Assembly (NCBI GenBank): GCA_015069135.1
Contig: SVJE01000009.1
Coordinates: 1 to 64,000 of the forward strand
Length of the DNA stretch: 64,000 nucleotides
DNA from: Oscillospiraceae bacterium
Lineage (GTDB): Bacteria; Bacillota; Clostridia; UBA1212; SIG427
Direction of reading: 5' to 3'
Shown: piece after piece, positions 24,822-33,548 of the stretch
How positions within the stretch are numbered: the first letter of the stretch is position 1
Layout of the letters: each line of letters starts with the position of its first letter
The notes under the pieces: generated by a model
Told to the model about the DNA's origin: nothing
Seen by the model: only the letters and a program-made list of their open reading frames with translations
Database searches by the model: none
Translations under genes and position numbers: made by a program

Positions 24822-26117
24822 TTAAAATTCCTTCTTTTTTAACATTCTGAATAATGGCAATAAAACTACTACCAGAACTATTGTTGCAACCAAAGCTGCC
24901 GCATAAATATTTTCATTTGGCACAAAAGATTCTGTACCATCGTTATTTACTATTGTTTCTGCATTTTTAAGAACCAGAGATCCTATGTACGGACCTATTA
25001 TTCCCGGAATTAATACTTGTCCTACAATACGAAGGCCCTGGAACATTCCGGCTTTACCCTCCGGTGTATAGTCTCTTATCATTGCCCCGAAAACTGCCAT
25101 ACCTGATAAATATCCGCACATCATAAACAGGGAACCTACAAATACCATAGCTGTATTCTTAAACAAAAACAGTATGATAAATCCGCCGGCAAGCGCAAGA
25201 ACTGCCGGTATAACGGATATCTTAAAGCCTTTTTTATCGTAAAACCTTCCATAAAAAGCAGTTACTACCGAAGCAATTATTACAGCCGGTGCCATAATGA
25301 GAACATAGTTATCCATACCAAGGCTTACATTGTAGTAAAGAATCAGATAAGGCATGAAAATTTGTATTGCTATGCCGAAAACAGCAAAGGCCGCTAAAGT
25401 TACGTACAAAACCACATTACTTTTTACCACCGATAGTTTGAAACCGTAAAGAATGTTGTTAAAATAGTTGTTGTTTTCAGAACGTTTTACCACTGTATCT
25501 TTTATTAAAAATATACCAAGTATACCTATAACAGCCACAGCACCACCAATTACAAGAAATATGGTAGTCCAACTTTCTTCTTTATCAAGATTAAATGACA
25601 TAAAGCCACCGAAAACTGCCAGTATTGCAACCAAGGGCATCATGGCATTAATTCCCTCTGCCGCACCCCTGTTGGTAGAATCAGTTGAATCTGTAAGCCA
25701 GGCGTTAAAGCAGGCATCATTGGCGGTGGAACCTAAAAAGGTCATAACACAGTCCATGACTATAACTGTTGTAACGCCTATGGCCGCTACTGAAGTTGCC
25801 ATAGGAAACAAAGAACTAATTACATCATTTCTTATAAAGGCAAAGCTACCAATAGACATACCCCACAGAATATATCCGCCGCAAATAAATATTTTACGCT
25901 TTCCTAGTTTATCAGACAAAGCACCCATTATAATTGTAGTAAGTGTTGCAGCAACAGCACTGGCCGCTACCATAAGAGAAATATTCTCTGCACTTGCATT
26001 AAACATTTTATAAATAAAAACGTTAAAATACATATTTTCAACAACCCAGGCAATTTGTCCTGTTAAGCTAAATATGGTTAATGCCAGCCAAAAACCTGCA
26101 GATTTCTTTGTTTTCAT
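24822..26117 (-). CDS. MFS transporter, probable sugar or glycoside importer
   Basis: The 431-residue protein has 12 predicted helices and the MFS loop 2-3 motif GALSDKLGKRKIF. It starts at the TAATG junction with the TSCPD gene and is followed directly by the GH2 gene, so it probably imports the glycoside that the GH2 enzyme cleaves. The ribosome binding site AGGAGATGCTTA lies within the upstream gene. Confidence 0.85.
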   Translation of the reverse strand: MKTKKSAGFWLALTIFSLTGQIAWVVENMYFNVFIYKMFNASAENISLMVAASAVAATLTTIIMGALSDKLGKRKIFICGGYILWGMSIGSFAFIRNDVISSLFPMATSVAAIGVTTVIVMDCVMTFLGSTANDACFNAWLTDSTDSTNRGAAEGINAMMPLVAILAVFGGFMSFNLDKEESWTTIFLVIGGAVAVIGILGIFLIKDTVVKRSENNNYFNNILYGFKLSVVKSNVVLYVTLAAFAVFGIAIQIFMPYLILYYNVSLGMDNYVLIMAPAVIIASVVTAFYGRFYDKKGFKISVIPAVLALAGGFIILFLFKNTAMVFVGSLFMMCGYLSGMAVFGAMIRDYTPEGKAGMFQGLRIVGQVLIPGIIGPYIGSLVLKNAETIVNNDGTESFVPNENIYAAALVATIVLVVVLLPLFRMLKKKEF

Positions 26118-26380
26118 TAAGCATCTCCTGTTGTTTTGTTATAAGCTTCCCTTACTGCCATTGCCAATTGATCAGCACATGATGTAGGTCTTGGACCACA
26201 GGTATTACCTTTAAGCTTTTCTTCGATAGCTTCAACTGTCATGCCATCAACTAATTTCCCGATAGCTTTAAGATTGCCGTTACAACCGCCATAGAAAACC
26301 ACATTTGTTATTACGTTCCCTTCGATATCAAAACTGATTTCCATAGAGCAAGTACCCTTTGTTCTGTATTTGTATTCCAT
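26117..26380 (-). CDS. TSCPD domain protein (TIGR03905 type)
   Basis: The 87-residue protein has the TSCPD-type sequence GGCNGNLKAIGKLVDGM and the C-terminal TSCADQLA (67-74 region), with conserved Cys residues. The domain is known from the C-terminus of B12-dependent ribonucleotide reductases and as stand-alone proteins of unknown function, probably metal or redox related. Here it is the first gene of a TSCPD-MFS-GH2 operon, sharing one base of its stop codon with the next start codon. Why it is there is not clear. Confidence 0.85.
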   Translation of the reverse strand: MEYKYRTKGTCSMEISFDIEGNVITNVVFYGGCNGNLKAIGKLVDGMTVEAIEEKLKGNTCGPRPTSCADQLAMAVREAYNKTTGDA

Positions 26381-26413
26381 AGTAAAACAACCTTTCTGTA
26401 CATGTTATATAAC

Positions 26414-26430
26414 GGATTATATCATAATCC
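26414..26430 (-). promoter_or_regulatory. Palindrome over the -10 box of the TSCPD operon
   Basis: GGATTA-N5-TAATCC forms a dyad. On the minus strand it contains TATAAT, a likely -10 box about 40 bases before the TSCPD start codon. The -35 is weak, so the site may be an operator. Confidence 0.4.
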
Positions 26431-26504
26431 TGTTTATTTGACACCTGCTCTGTATATATACTAAAATTATACTTAAATAAAATACTATTTTAAGGAGCAA
26501 TTTT

Positions 26505-27239
26505 ATGGAATTCAATGTAAACAGTCCCATTTTATTTGTACTTGTTGCAATTATAATATTAGTCGTATTGGGACAATCTGTATTTTTTCTTGTTCGCGCT
26601 ATTAAAAGAGCAAAAGAAATAGGAATGGATATGACAGTTATCAAAAAGACAATTTCATCCTCAGCTGTATTTACTATTGCGCCAGCTATTTCAATTTTAG
26701 TCGGTGTAATTGCATTGTCAAAAAGTTTAGGAATTGCTATTCCCTGGATGAGATTATCTGTAATAGGATCTCTTTCCTATGAAACAATTGCCGCAGGAAC
26801 CACTTTAGAACAGGTAGGTTCAAGTGTCGGCACCGAAGTTACTGACCCTTCTATATTTATAACTGTTTTGTGGGTAATGACATTAGGTATTATATTAGGA
26901 CTTATTCTTACTCCTGTTCTCACGAAGAAAATACAGTCAGGAATGGTTAAAATAGAACAAAAAGACAAGAAATGGGGAGATATTCTTTCCAACGCCATGT
27001 TTTTAGGTATGATTTCCGCTTTCTTAGGTTATGTTTTCTGTGATGTTTCACTGGTATTTCAGGGGAACACAAAAGGACTTATTCCTGTTGCCGTTATGTT
27101 TGTATCAGCCGTGGTAATGGCCGTTCTCGGTATACTTTCCAAGAAACTTAATGTTCGCTGGATTACAGACTATGCCCTTCCATTAAGTTTGATTATAGGA
27201 ATGGCATCATCCATCCCGATTACAAACTGGTTAGGTTAA
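26505..27239 (+). CDS. DUF5058 family membrane protein
   Basis: The 244-residue protein has about five or six predicted membrane helices and I recognise it as DUF5058. The start follows AAGGAGCAATTTT. A long stretch between helices carries KPKDK-like charged residues (KIQSGMVKIEQKDKKWGD). It is the first of three genes on the plus strand (DUF5058, a second membrane protein, an M20 peptidase), with gaps of 19 and 12 bases. Its function is not known. The context suggests a two-subunit transporter for a peptide or amide that the peptidase cleaves. Confidence 0.8.
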   Translation: MEFNVNSPILFVLVAIIILVVLGQSVFFLVRAIKRAKEIGMDMTVIKKTISSSAVFTIAPAISILVGVIALSKSLGIAIPWMRLSVIGSLSYETIAAGTTLEQVGSSVGTEVTDPSIFITVLWVMTLGIILGLILTPVLTKKIQSGMVKIEQKDKKWGDILSNAMFLGMISAFLGYVFCDVSLVFQGNTKGLIPVAVMFVSAVVMAVLGILSKKLNVRWITDYALPLSLIIGMASSIPITNWLG

Positions 27240-27258
27240 GGAAAGGAGGAATTTTACC

Positions 27259-27924
27259 ATGAAAAAAGAAATGACTTATTTAGAAAGTGTACATAAATAC
27301 GGACGAATCTGGGGATTTGTAATTTTCACACTTATTATGCTCTTCCCTTTGGCACTATCTTTCATATTCCAGGCTATACCTGACTGGGCTGCTTTAGGTA
27401 AGGGTTTAATTTCTATTTTGCCTATGTATTGGGCGGTTGGTTTAGTTGAAGTATTTACTTATGTTCCAATGCTTGGTGCCGGTGGTGCTTACCTCTCTTT
27501 TGTTACAGGTAATATTGCCAACCTTAAACTTCCTTGTGCATTAGATGCCATGGAAAAAGCCAATGTTAAAGCTAACTCTGAAGAGGGTGAAATAATCTCC
27601 ACTATCTCAATTGCGGTTTCAAGTATTGTTACAACTTTGATTATAGTTGTAGGTGTTATTTTGATAGTACCCCTTACTCCTATCCTGGAAGCAGATGTAC
27701 TCAACAGCGCTTTTGACCAAATGCTTCCTGCATTATTCGGAGGTCTTGCTGTAGTATTTATTTCAAAGAATGTAAAGCTTGCAATTGCACCGATTATCCT
27801 TATGCTTATCCTCTTTATATTCGTTCCTTTCCTGAATGCTTCTACAGTTGGAATTATGGTGCCTGTAGGTGTACTTTTCACATTGGCAGTTGCCCGTATC
27901 CTATACAAAAAAGGTATTATTTAA
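27259..27924 (+). CDS. Six-helix membrane protein, partner of DUF5058 protein
   Basis: The 221-residue protein has about five or six predicted helices and no motif I recognise. The start follows AAAGGAGGAATTTTACC. Its helix count and size match its DUF5058 neighbour, as expected for two halves of one membrane complex. Segments such as VEVFTYVPMLGAGGAYLSFVTGNIANLKLPCALDAM are polar and conserved-looking, possibly a substrate path. No ATPase or binding protein accompanies them, so any transport would be secondary. Function unknown. Confidence 0.7.
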   Translation: MKKEMTYLESVHKYGRIWGFVIFTLIMLFPLALSFIFQAIPDWAALGKGLISILPMYWAVGLVEVFTYVPMLGAGGAYLSFVTGNIANLKLPCALDAMEKANVKANSEEGEIISTISIAVSSIVTTLIIVVGVILIVPLTPILEADVLNSAFDQMLPALFGGLAVVFISKNVKLAIAPIILMLILFIFVPFLNASTVGIMVPVGVLFTLAVARILYKKGII

Positions 27925-27936
27925 GGAGGTCTTGTT

Positions 27937-29376
27937 GTGACTTATGTTTTAATTGCTATATCCTCTATAGTTGTAATTTTCTTAAGTGTGGTACTTATCA
28001 GAACCCTTATGTTCACACCTAAGAAAAGTGCTGAAGTTTTTGATGAGGAAATAACTTTTGAAGAAGATAAGGCTATCACAAATCTTCAAAGACTTATTCG
28101 GTTCAAAACCATATCATACAACGATCCAAATTTAGAAGACGATGCAGAATTCAGGAAACTTATTGATGCATTACCGGAGCTTTATCCTAACGTTTTTAAA
28201 ACCTGTACTTTTACAGAACTTCCTGACAGAGCTTTACTTTTTAAATGGGAAGGTAAAAATCATACAGAACCTTCTGTTATGATGGCTCACTATGATGTGG
28301 TTCCGGTTAATGAAGATCAGTGGGATAAACCTGCTTTTGAAGGAATTATAGAAAATGATGTACTCTGGGGACGCGGTTCATTGGATACAAAAGTAACTTT
28401 TAACGGAGTTCTTTTTGCAGCAGAACATCTTATAGCGCAAAATTTTGTACCTGAAAACGACATTTACTTCGCCTTCTCCGGTGGTGAAGAAATAAATGGT
28501 CCCGGAGCATCTAACATTGTGGACTATTTTGAATCTAATAAAATCGAACCTGCCATTGTAGTTGATGAAGGTGGCGCCGTTGTTGAAAATGTATTCCCAG
28601 GTGTTAAAGAACCTTGCGGAATGATAGGCATTGCCGAAAAAGGTATGATGAATGTGGAATACACCGTAGCTTCACAGGGTGGCCATGCATCAGCGCCAAA
28701 GCCACACACTCCTGTAGGTATACTTTCACAGGCATGCTGTAAAATAGAAAACAACCCATTCAAGATGCACCTTACAAAACCGGTAGCGGAAATGTTTGAC
28801 ACATTGGGGCGTCACTCTACTTTTGTTTACCGCATGATTTTTGCTAACCTGTGGTGTTTCAAGTGGGTACTTGATATTATCTGTAAAACCAGTGGTGGTG
28901 AAATGAATGCACTTATGCGTACCACTGTAGCTTTTACTCAGATGGCAGGAAGTAGTGCTCCAAATGTAATTCCTCCGGAGGCTAAAATGGTTTCTAATAT
29001 AAGGCTTAATCCGGAAGATAATATTGACAGTGCTTTGGAATATCTTAACAAAGTTGTGGATAACAAAGATGTCAAAATAAAAACTCTTTACGCTATGAAC
29101 CCAAGTCGTATTTCTGAAACTTATTGTACTGCCTGGGATAAGGTAGCTTCCAGTGTAGTATCTACCTGGAAAGGTACAATTGCAACACCCTATCTTATGG
29201 TGCAGTGTTCTGACAGTCGCCATTACGGTCGTATTTCTGATAAGGTGTACAGATTCTCTGCTATGGATTTAACTTCTGAAGAAAGATCAACTATTCATGG
29301 TAATAATGAAAGAATACGTTTAAGTTGTGCAAAGAAAGCGGTTGAGTTTTATATAAGACTTATGAAACAATGTTGA
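27937..29376 (+). CDS. Membrane-anchored M20 family metallopeptidase (PM20D1/CPS1-like)
   Basis: Translation starts at a GTG (27937) behind AAGGAGGTCTTGTT. The 479-residue protein has an N-terminal membrane helix (about 5-26) and an M20 catalytic domain. Metal and catalytic residues are in MAHYDVVP (H118, D120), GRGSLDTK (D150), SGGEEINGPG (E184, E185), DEGG and the late CSDSRHYGR His. The sequence around these motifs is closest to the PM20D1/carboxypeptidase S type, which cleaves dipeptides or N-acyl amino acids. Whether it faces outside or inside is not decided by the sequence. Its operon partners suggest linked uptake or export. Confidence 0.87.
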   Translation: MTYVLIAISSIVVIFLSVVLIRTLMFTPKKSAEVFDEEITFEEDKAITNLQRLIRFKTISYNDPNLEDDAEFRKLIDALPELYPNVFKTCTFTELPDRALLFKWEGKNHTEPSVMMAHYDVVPVNEDQWDKPAFEGIIENDVLWGRGSLDTKVTFNGVLFAAEHLIAQNFVPENDIYFAFSGGEEINGPGASNIVDYFESNKIEPAIVVDEGGAVVENVFPGVKEPCGMIGIAEKGMMNVEYTVASQGGHASAPKPHTPVGILSQACCKIENNPFKMHLTKPVAEMFDTLGRHSTFVYRMIFANLWCFKWVLDIICKTSGGEMNALMRTTVAFTQMAGSSAPNVIPPEAKMVSNIRLNPEDNIDSALEYLNKVVDNKDVKIKTLYAMNPSRISETYCTAWDKVASSVVSTWKGTIATPYLMVQCSDSRHYGRISDKVYRFSAMDLTSEERSTIHGNNERIRLSCAKKAVEFYIRLMKQC

Positions 29377-29388
29377 TTATAACAAAGC

Positions 29389-29425
29389 AAAGGGAATGGT
29401 TCTGTTTTAAGGAACCATTCCCTTT
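29389..29425. terminator. Bidirectional terminator after the M20 gene
   Basis: Perfect 14-base arms (29389-29402 and 29412-29425) flank a 9-base loop, with A-rich and T-rich sides. It serves the M20 operon and the convergent AraC gene. Confidence 0.85.
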
Positions 29426-29437
29426 TTTATTTTACTC

Positions 29438-30340
29438 TCATTTTACACTTTCATTCGCTCTGAACTCACCAGGTGTCATCCCTGTCTTTTCTTTAAAAAT
29501 TTTGAGGAAGTTTCCGTAGTTTCCAAATCCACAAGAGCTTGCCACACCTTTAAGTGAATCTTTAAAATCACCAAGCATTTCACAGGCCATTTCAATTCTA
29601 TAATCTAAAAGATATTCATAAGGAGCCTGACCTAACTGTCTGTTAAAACACCTTGTGCACTCACTTTCACTCACTTCTCCGGCTTCAGCTATGTCTTTGA
29701 CCTCTATTTTACCGCTATAATTTTCTTTAATAAGCCCAAGCATCTGTTTTATTCTTTGTTCATCAGCGCAATGAATTTCAGGCTTTTTAGGAGCTACACG
29801 AACAACATTCATAAGTTCCAACCACAAATAAGCTAATTTTTCACGAGTTTTAATTTCATAAGCAAAATCTCTTTCTGTAAAAGTACTCTCTATATCTTGC
29901 ATCATCTCTATAATATCCTTAGCAAACTGAGAACCTGCCGGAAACTTGAGTACATCAATCCTTTTTTCATCAGTCACCGGTGACACATATTTCTTATCAA
30001 TGGCGCTTCCCTGCATACCCCCTATAAAATGAGGCATGAATATAAAAACTTTTTGTTTACATGTATCTTCTTTGTTACAACTTGTGTAATGCAAAAGTTC
30101 TGAATTCACAAAACCTGCATCACCTTTCTCAAATACATATATTCCTCTTGCAGTACGGTACTCCATTCTGCCTTCAAGCATATAAAAAAGCTCAACCTCA
30201 GGATGCCACTGCCACGAAATTCTATTATCTCTGTAATTATGTAAATCTCTCACAGAAATCATAAACGGCATTTCAGAAGTCATTTCCTGAATTGTTTCAT
30301 GTAACCCTATATCATTAAATATAATCGGCATATTTTTCAT
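29438..30340 (-). CDS. AraC family transcription regulator with cupin sensor
   Basis: The 300-residue protein has an N-terminal cupin-like domain (WHPEVELFYMLEGRMEYRTARGIYVFEKGD in two parts, about 43-75) and a C-terminal double HTH (about 205-295, ending ASSCGFGNYGNFLKIFKEKTGMTPGEFR). Such regulators usually sense a sugar and activate a neighbouring glycan operon. The nearest candidates are the TSCPD-MFS-GH2 operon at 23-26 kb or a distant gene. The ribosome binding site (AAAGGCAG) is moderate. Confidence 0.88.
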   Translation of the reverse strand: MKNMPIIFNDIGLHETIQEMTSEMPFMISVRDLHNYRDNRISWQWHPEVELFYMLEGRMEYRTARGIYVFEKGDAGFVNSELLHYTSCNKEDTCKQKVFIFMPHFIGGMQGSAIDKKYVSPVTDEKRIDVLKFPAGSQFAKDIIEMMQDIESTFTERDFAYEIKTREKLAYLWLELMNVVRVAPKKPEIHCADEQRIKQMLGLIKENYSGKIEVKDIAEAGEVSESECTRCFNRQLGQAPYEYLLDYRIEMACEMLGDFKDSLKGVASSCGFGNYGNFLKIFKEKTGMTPGEFRANESVK

Positions 30341-30380
30341 ATCTCATACTGCCTTTTCACGAATTTTCTTACTTTAATAA

Positions 30381-30409
30381 AGTATACCAAAAAAACAATA
30401 CACTAACAA
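30381..30409 (-). promoter_or_regulatory. Promoter of the AraC gene
   Basis: On the minus strand TTGTTA (30404-30409) and TATACT (30381-30386) are 17 bases apart, about 40 bases before the start codon. Confidence 0.6.
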
Positions 30410-30462
30410 TAGCAATAATATGTGTGTTTTATAATAATATTTTTTAATAATATATAATATAT

Positions 30463-30631
30463 GGGGTTTGACCCCTGTCTTTTATTTTAAAATGGGAAAT
30501 ACAACATTTTCGTAGTAATGCAACATACTTCAATACAAATAAGCTGTTTTTATGTCGAAAATAATAAAATTTGGGGAAATAGGGTCTGCCCCCCGTCTTG
30601 TGTTTTCAAGACAGGGGCAGACCCTATTTCC
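30463..30631. repeat. REP-like palindromic element with long hairpin
   Basis: GGGGTTTGACCCC (30463-30475) is followed by CTGTCTTTT. A longer hairpin has arms at 30575-30600 and 30607-30631 (core AGGGTCTGCCCC and GGGGCAGACCCT) around a 6-base TGTTTT loop, with one small mismatch. The GGGTCTGCCCC word resembles known REP-type intergenic repeats in Firmicutes. It occupies the middle of the 371-base gap between the AraC promoter and oppA; I see no gene there. Confidence 0.7.
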
Positions 30632-30660
30632 TGCTAAAACTTATTTCCTGTTTTCATCAA

Positions 30661-30693
30661 CAAAAAAAGGGCCGCTCTTTTAAAGCGACCCTT
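30661..30693 (-). terminator. Terminator after oppA
   Basis: Arms 30684-30693 and 30667-30676 (minus strand AAGGGTCGCT and AGCGGCCCTT) are followed by a seven-base T tract. Confidence 0.85.
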
Positions 30694-30711
30694 GAAACAG
30701 TCATATATTAA

Positions 30712-32481
30712 TTATTTAACTGTTGTATACATGAAGTATTTGTAACCGAGTGGGTTAGAATAGAAACCTTCGATGCTAGAATCGATCATGTACAAGTCTG
30801 TATAGAAGTACAATGGAACGATACATCCGGATTCCATCAACATATCCTCAGCAACGTGCATCATGTCATAACGCTTAGCTGCATCTGAACAACCCTTGAT
30901 TGTAGAAATCAATACGTCGTAAGTTTCAGCCCATGTACCATTTTCAACCTTTACATCATAACCAAATGAAGTAAGATCCAAATTGAACATAGCCAAATCT
31001 TTGTGAGCGCCTTTACCGAACTGAACGTCGTTGTTACCTGAAATAGATGTCCACATATCTAAGAAACAGATAGGATCATTGTAGTCAGCCAACCAACCGT
31101 TACGAGCGATAGAATAGTCACCATTCTTACGAGTGTTAAGGAATGTGTTCCACTCCTGTGTTTCAAGGTTCATTGTAATACCAACAGCTGCCAAAGCACC
31201 CTGGAGATATTCACCGATAGCCTTATGACCTTCACCTTCATTGTAAAGGTATGTCAAAGAAGGAACATTTGTAAACTTCTTTGTAGCATCATCATACTTG
31301 TAATATTTCTGCAATGTAGCAATAGCTTCGTCAAAGTTAGACTGCATAGCGTCTTTAGATACATCATAGTAACCATCAAACTTGTCACTAGAACCAGCGT
31401 TCTTATAGAACTCGGAACCATCTTCTTCAGTCATACCCATAGCTACGAAAGAGGAAGCAGGAACCTGACCACCCTGAGCGATAGCTTCAACAATGTGGTT
31501 TCTGTCGAACAACAATCCGATAGCATTACGGATTTCAGCCTTAGCCTTTTCAGCTTCAGCGCCTGTCTTTGTGCTGTCAGCTGGAAGAATATTTTCGTTA
31601 ACATTCCAACATACATAATATGTACCAATCTGACCAGATACTACAAATTCATCAGGATACTGTGTCTTAAGGTTAGCAATTTCGTTTGTAGGAACGTCGT
31701 CAATTAACAACCAGTCACCATTCTTGAAGTTAGATAACATGTTGTTAGCATCGTCAGAGAGATAGAATTCCAATGTTTCCATTGTAACGTCTGCCTTGTC
31801 GATGTAATTGTCGTTCTTCTTCAATGTGATAACACTGTCATGTTCCCAAGATGAAATTACATAAGGTCCGTTACATACATATGTAGCAGCCTCTGTAGCC
31901 CAACCTTCATCAGCAACAACATCTTCTCTTACAGGGAAGTATGTTGGGAATGCCAACAATTCATTCCAGTAAGCAACAGAGTTAGCCAATGTAACAACCA
32001 AAGTTTTGTCGTCAGTAGCCTTAACGTTCAATTCAGCGCCATAACCGTCAACAACTTCGAACATGTAACCATAGTCAGCACCGAGGTCAGCACTTGCAGC
32101 ACGTTTCCAAGAATATTCGAAATCCTTTGCTGTAAGATCCTTACCGTCGGACCACTTAAGGCCATCTCTCAAAGTGTAAGTGTAAGTTACTGTGCCGTCT
32201 TCGTTAACAACACCTTCAACCAATTCCTTTGCAGCATCAGCAACGATTTCCAATGTGCCATCTTCTTTCTGAGCCCATTTAGCAAGACCAGAGAACAAGT
32301 GAGCGATCATTGTAGCACCGTCAACTGCAGAGTTAAGTGCAGGGTCAAGTGTATCAGGCTCAGAAGCCAAACATACTGCCAAAGACTTAACTGTTTCTTT
32401 GTCGTCATCCTTGTTGTCGCCACATGCTGTGAAGCATACTAACATAACAACAACCAACATTAATGATAAAAACTTTTTCAT
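30712..32481 (-). CDS. oppA: Oligopeptide ABC transporter substrate-binding lipoprotein
   Basis: The start at 32481 has the right spacing to AAAGGAAG; an ATG 6 bases upstream is too close. The 589-residue SBP_bac_5 protein has a lipoprotein signal with lipobox CFTAC (Cys about 20), the motif LASEPDTLDPAL, YTYTLRDGLKWSDGKDLTAKDFEYSWKRAA (in two halves, about 92-122) and NAIGLLFDRNHIV. It binds peptides outside the cell. It is last in the oppBCDFA operon, 83 bases after oppF. Its codon use looks highly optimised (few rare codons), consistent with high expression. Confidence 0.93.
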   Translation of the reverse strand: MKKFLSLMLVVVMLVCFTACGDNKDDDKETVKSLAVCLASEPDTLDPALNSAVDGATMIAHLFSGLAKWAQKEDGTLEIVADAAKELVEGVVNEDGTVTYTYTLRDGLKWSDGKDLTAKDFEYSWKRAASADLGADYGYMFEVVDGYGAELNVKATDDKTLVVTLANSVAYWNELLAFPTYFPVREDVVADEGWATEAATYVCNGPYVISSWEHDSVITLKKNDNYIDKADVTMETLEFYLSDDANNMLSNFKNGDWLLIDDVPTNEIANLKTQYPDEFVVSGQIGTYYVCWNVNENILPADSTKTGAEAEKAKAEIRNAIGLLFDRNHIVEAIAQGGQVPASSFVAMGMTEEDGSEFYKNAGSSDKFDGYYDVSKDAMQSNFDEAIATLQKYYKYDDATKKFTNVPSLTYLYNEGEGHKAIGEYLQGALAAVGITMNLETQEWNTFLNTRKNGDYSIARNGWLADYNDPICFLDMWTSISGNNDVQFGKGAHKDLAMFNLDLTSFGYDVKVENGTWAETYDVLISTIKGCSDAAKRYDMMHVAEDMLMESGCIVPLYFYTDLYMIDSSIEGFYSNPLGYKYFMYTTVK

Positions 32482-32564
32482 ATACATCTTCCTTTCTAAA
32501 GATAAATATATATATCTAACACCCCGACGCTAGAACGTCTCCGCCGGCATGTTTGATACCAAAA

Positions 32565-33548
32565 TTAATTATTTGCTTTATCCAGATTGTGACAAGCAAC
32601 AAAATGTCCGGGCTTAACTTCTTTAAACTCAGGCATTGATTCTGCACAAGCTTCTGTTGCATAAGGGCAACGTGTACGGAACGGACAACCAGAAGGAGCA
32701 TTCAACGGACTTGGAATATCTCCGGAAAGTACAATACGCTGATTACTTCTTGCAACAACAGGATCCGGTACAGGTACTGCAGATAACAAAGACTGAGAAT
32801 AAGGATGCATCGGATTATCATATATTTCAGCTGCATCAGCAAGCTCAACCATTTTACCCAAATACATAACTGCGATTCGATCACTGATATGTCTTACAAC
32901 CAAAAGGTCATGAGCAATAAACAAATATGTAAGACCCAATTTATCCTGAAGCTCATCCAACATATTAATAACCTGGGCCTGAATAGACACGTCCAAAGCA
33001 GATACAGGTTCATCACAAACAATAAAGTCAGGCTCTAATGCCAAAGCTCTTGCAATACCGATTCTCTGTCTCTGTCCACCGGAGAATTCATGAGCGTAAC
33101 GTGAAGCATGTTCACTGTTAAGACCAACCTTCTCCATAAGGTCTAGAATCTTTTCCATTCTTTCTTTTTTATTAGCGTACATTTTATGTACATCCAAAGG
33201 CTCACCAATAATATCGGAAATAGTCATTCTTGGATTCAAAGATGAGTAGGGATCCTGGAATACCATTGTAGCCTTCTTACGGAAGTTTTTAATATCTTCC
33301 TTTGTCTTAATCTGTTTGCCATTGTACCACACTTCGCCGTCAGTTGGCTTATATAAGTGTAAAATGGTACGTCCTACAGTTGTTTTACCGCAACCGGATT
33401 CACCAACCAGACCTAATGTTTCACCCTTTTTAATAGCAAATGAAACATCGTCAACAGCCTTAAGTGGTTTGCTCTTGAACAAACCCATGTTTATGTTAAA
33501 ATACTGTTTTAAATTCTTAATTTCTATAAGTGGCTGACCGTTACTCAT
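32565..33548 (-). CDS. oppF: Oligopeptide ABC transporter ATPase OppF
   Basis: The 327-residue ATPase has Walker [10 protein letters not shown], signature [15 protein letters not shown] and Walker [13 protein letters not shown]. The C-terminal oligopeptide domain has four Cys ([14 protein letters not shown] and a later Cys), which in the family can hold an iron-sulfur cluster. It overlaps the oppD stop by 4 bases (ATGA). It pairs with OppD to drive peptide import. Confidence 0.93.
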   Translation of the reverse strand: MSNGQPLIEIKNLKQYFNINMGLFKSKPLKAVDDVSFAIKKGETLGLVGESGCGKTTVGRTILHLYKPTDGEVWYNGKQIKTKEDIKNFRKKATMVFQDPYSSLNPRMTISDIIGEPLDVHKMYANKKERMEKILDLMEKVGLNSEHASRYAHEFSGGQRQRIGIARALALEPDFIVCDEPVSALDVSIQAQVINMLDELQDKLGLTYLFIAHDLLVVRHISDRIAVMYLGKMVELADAAEIYDNPMHPYSQSLLSAVPVPDPVVARSNQRIVLSGDIPSPLNAPSGCPFRTRCPYATEACAESMPEFKEVKPGHFVACHNLDKANN

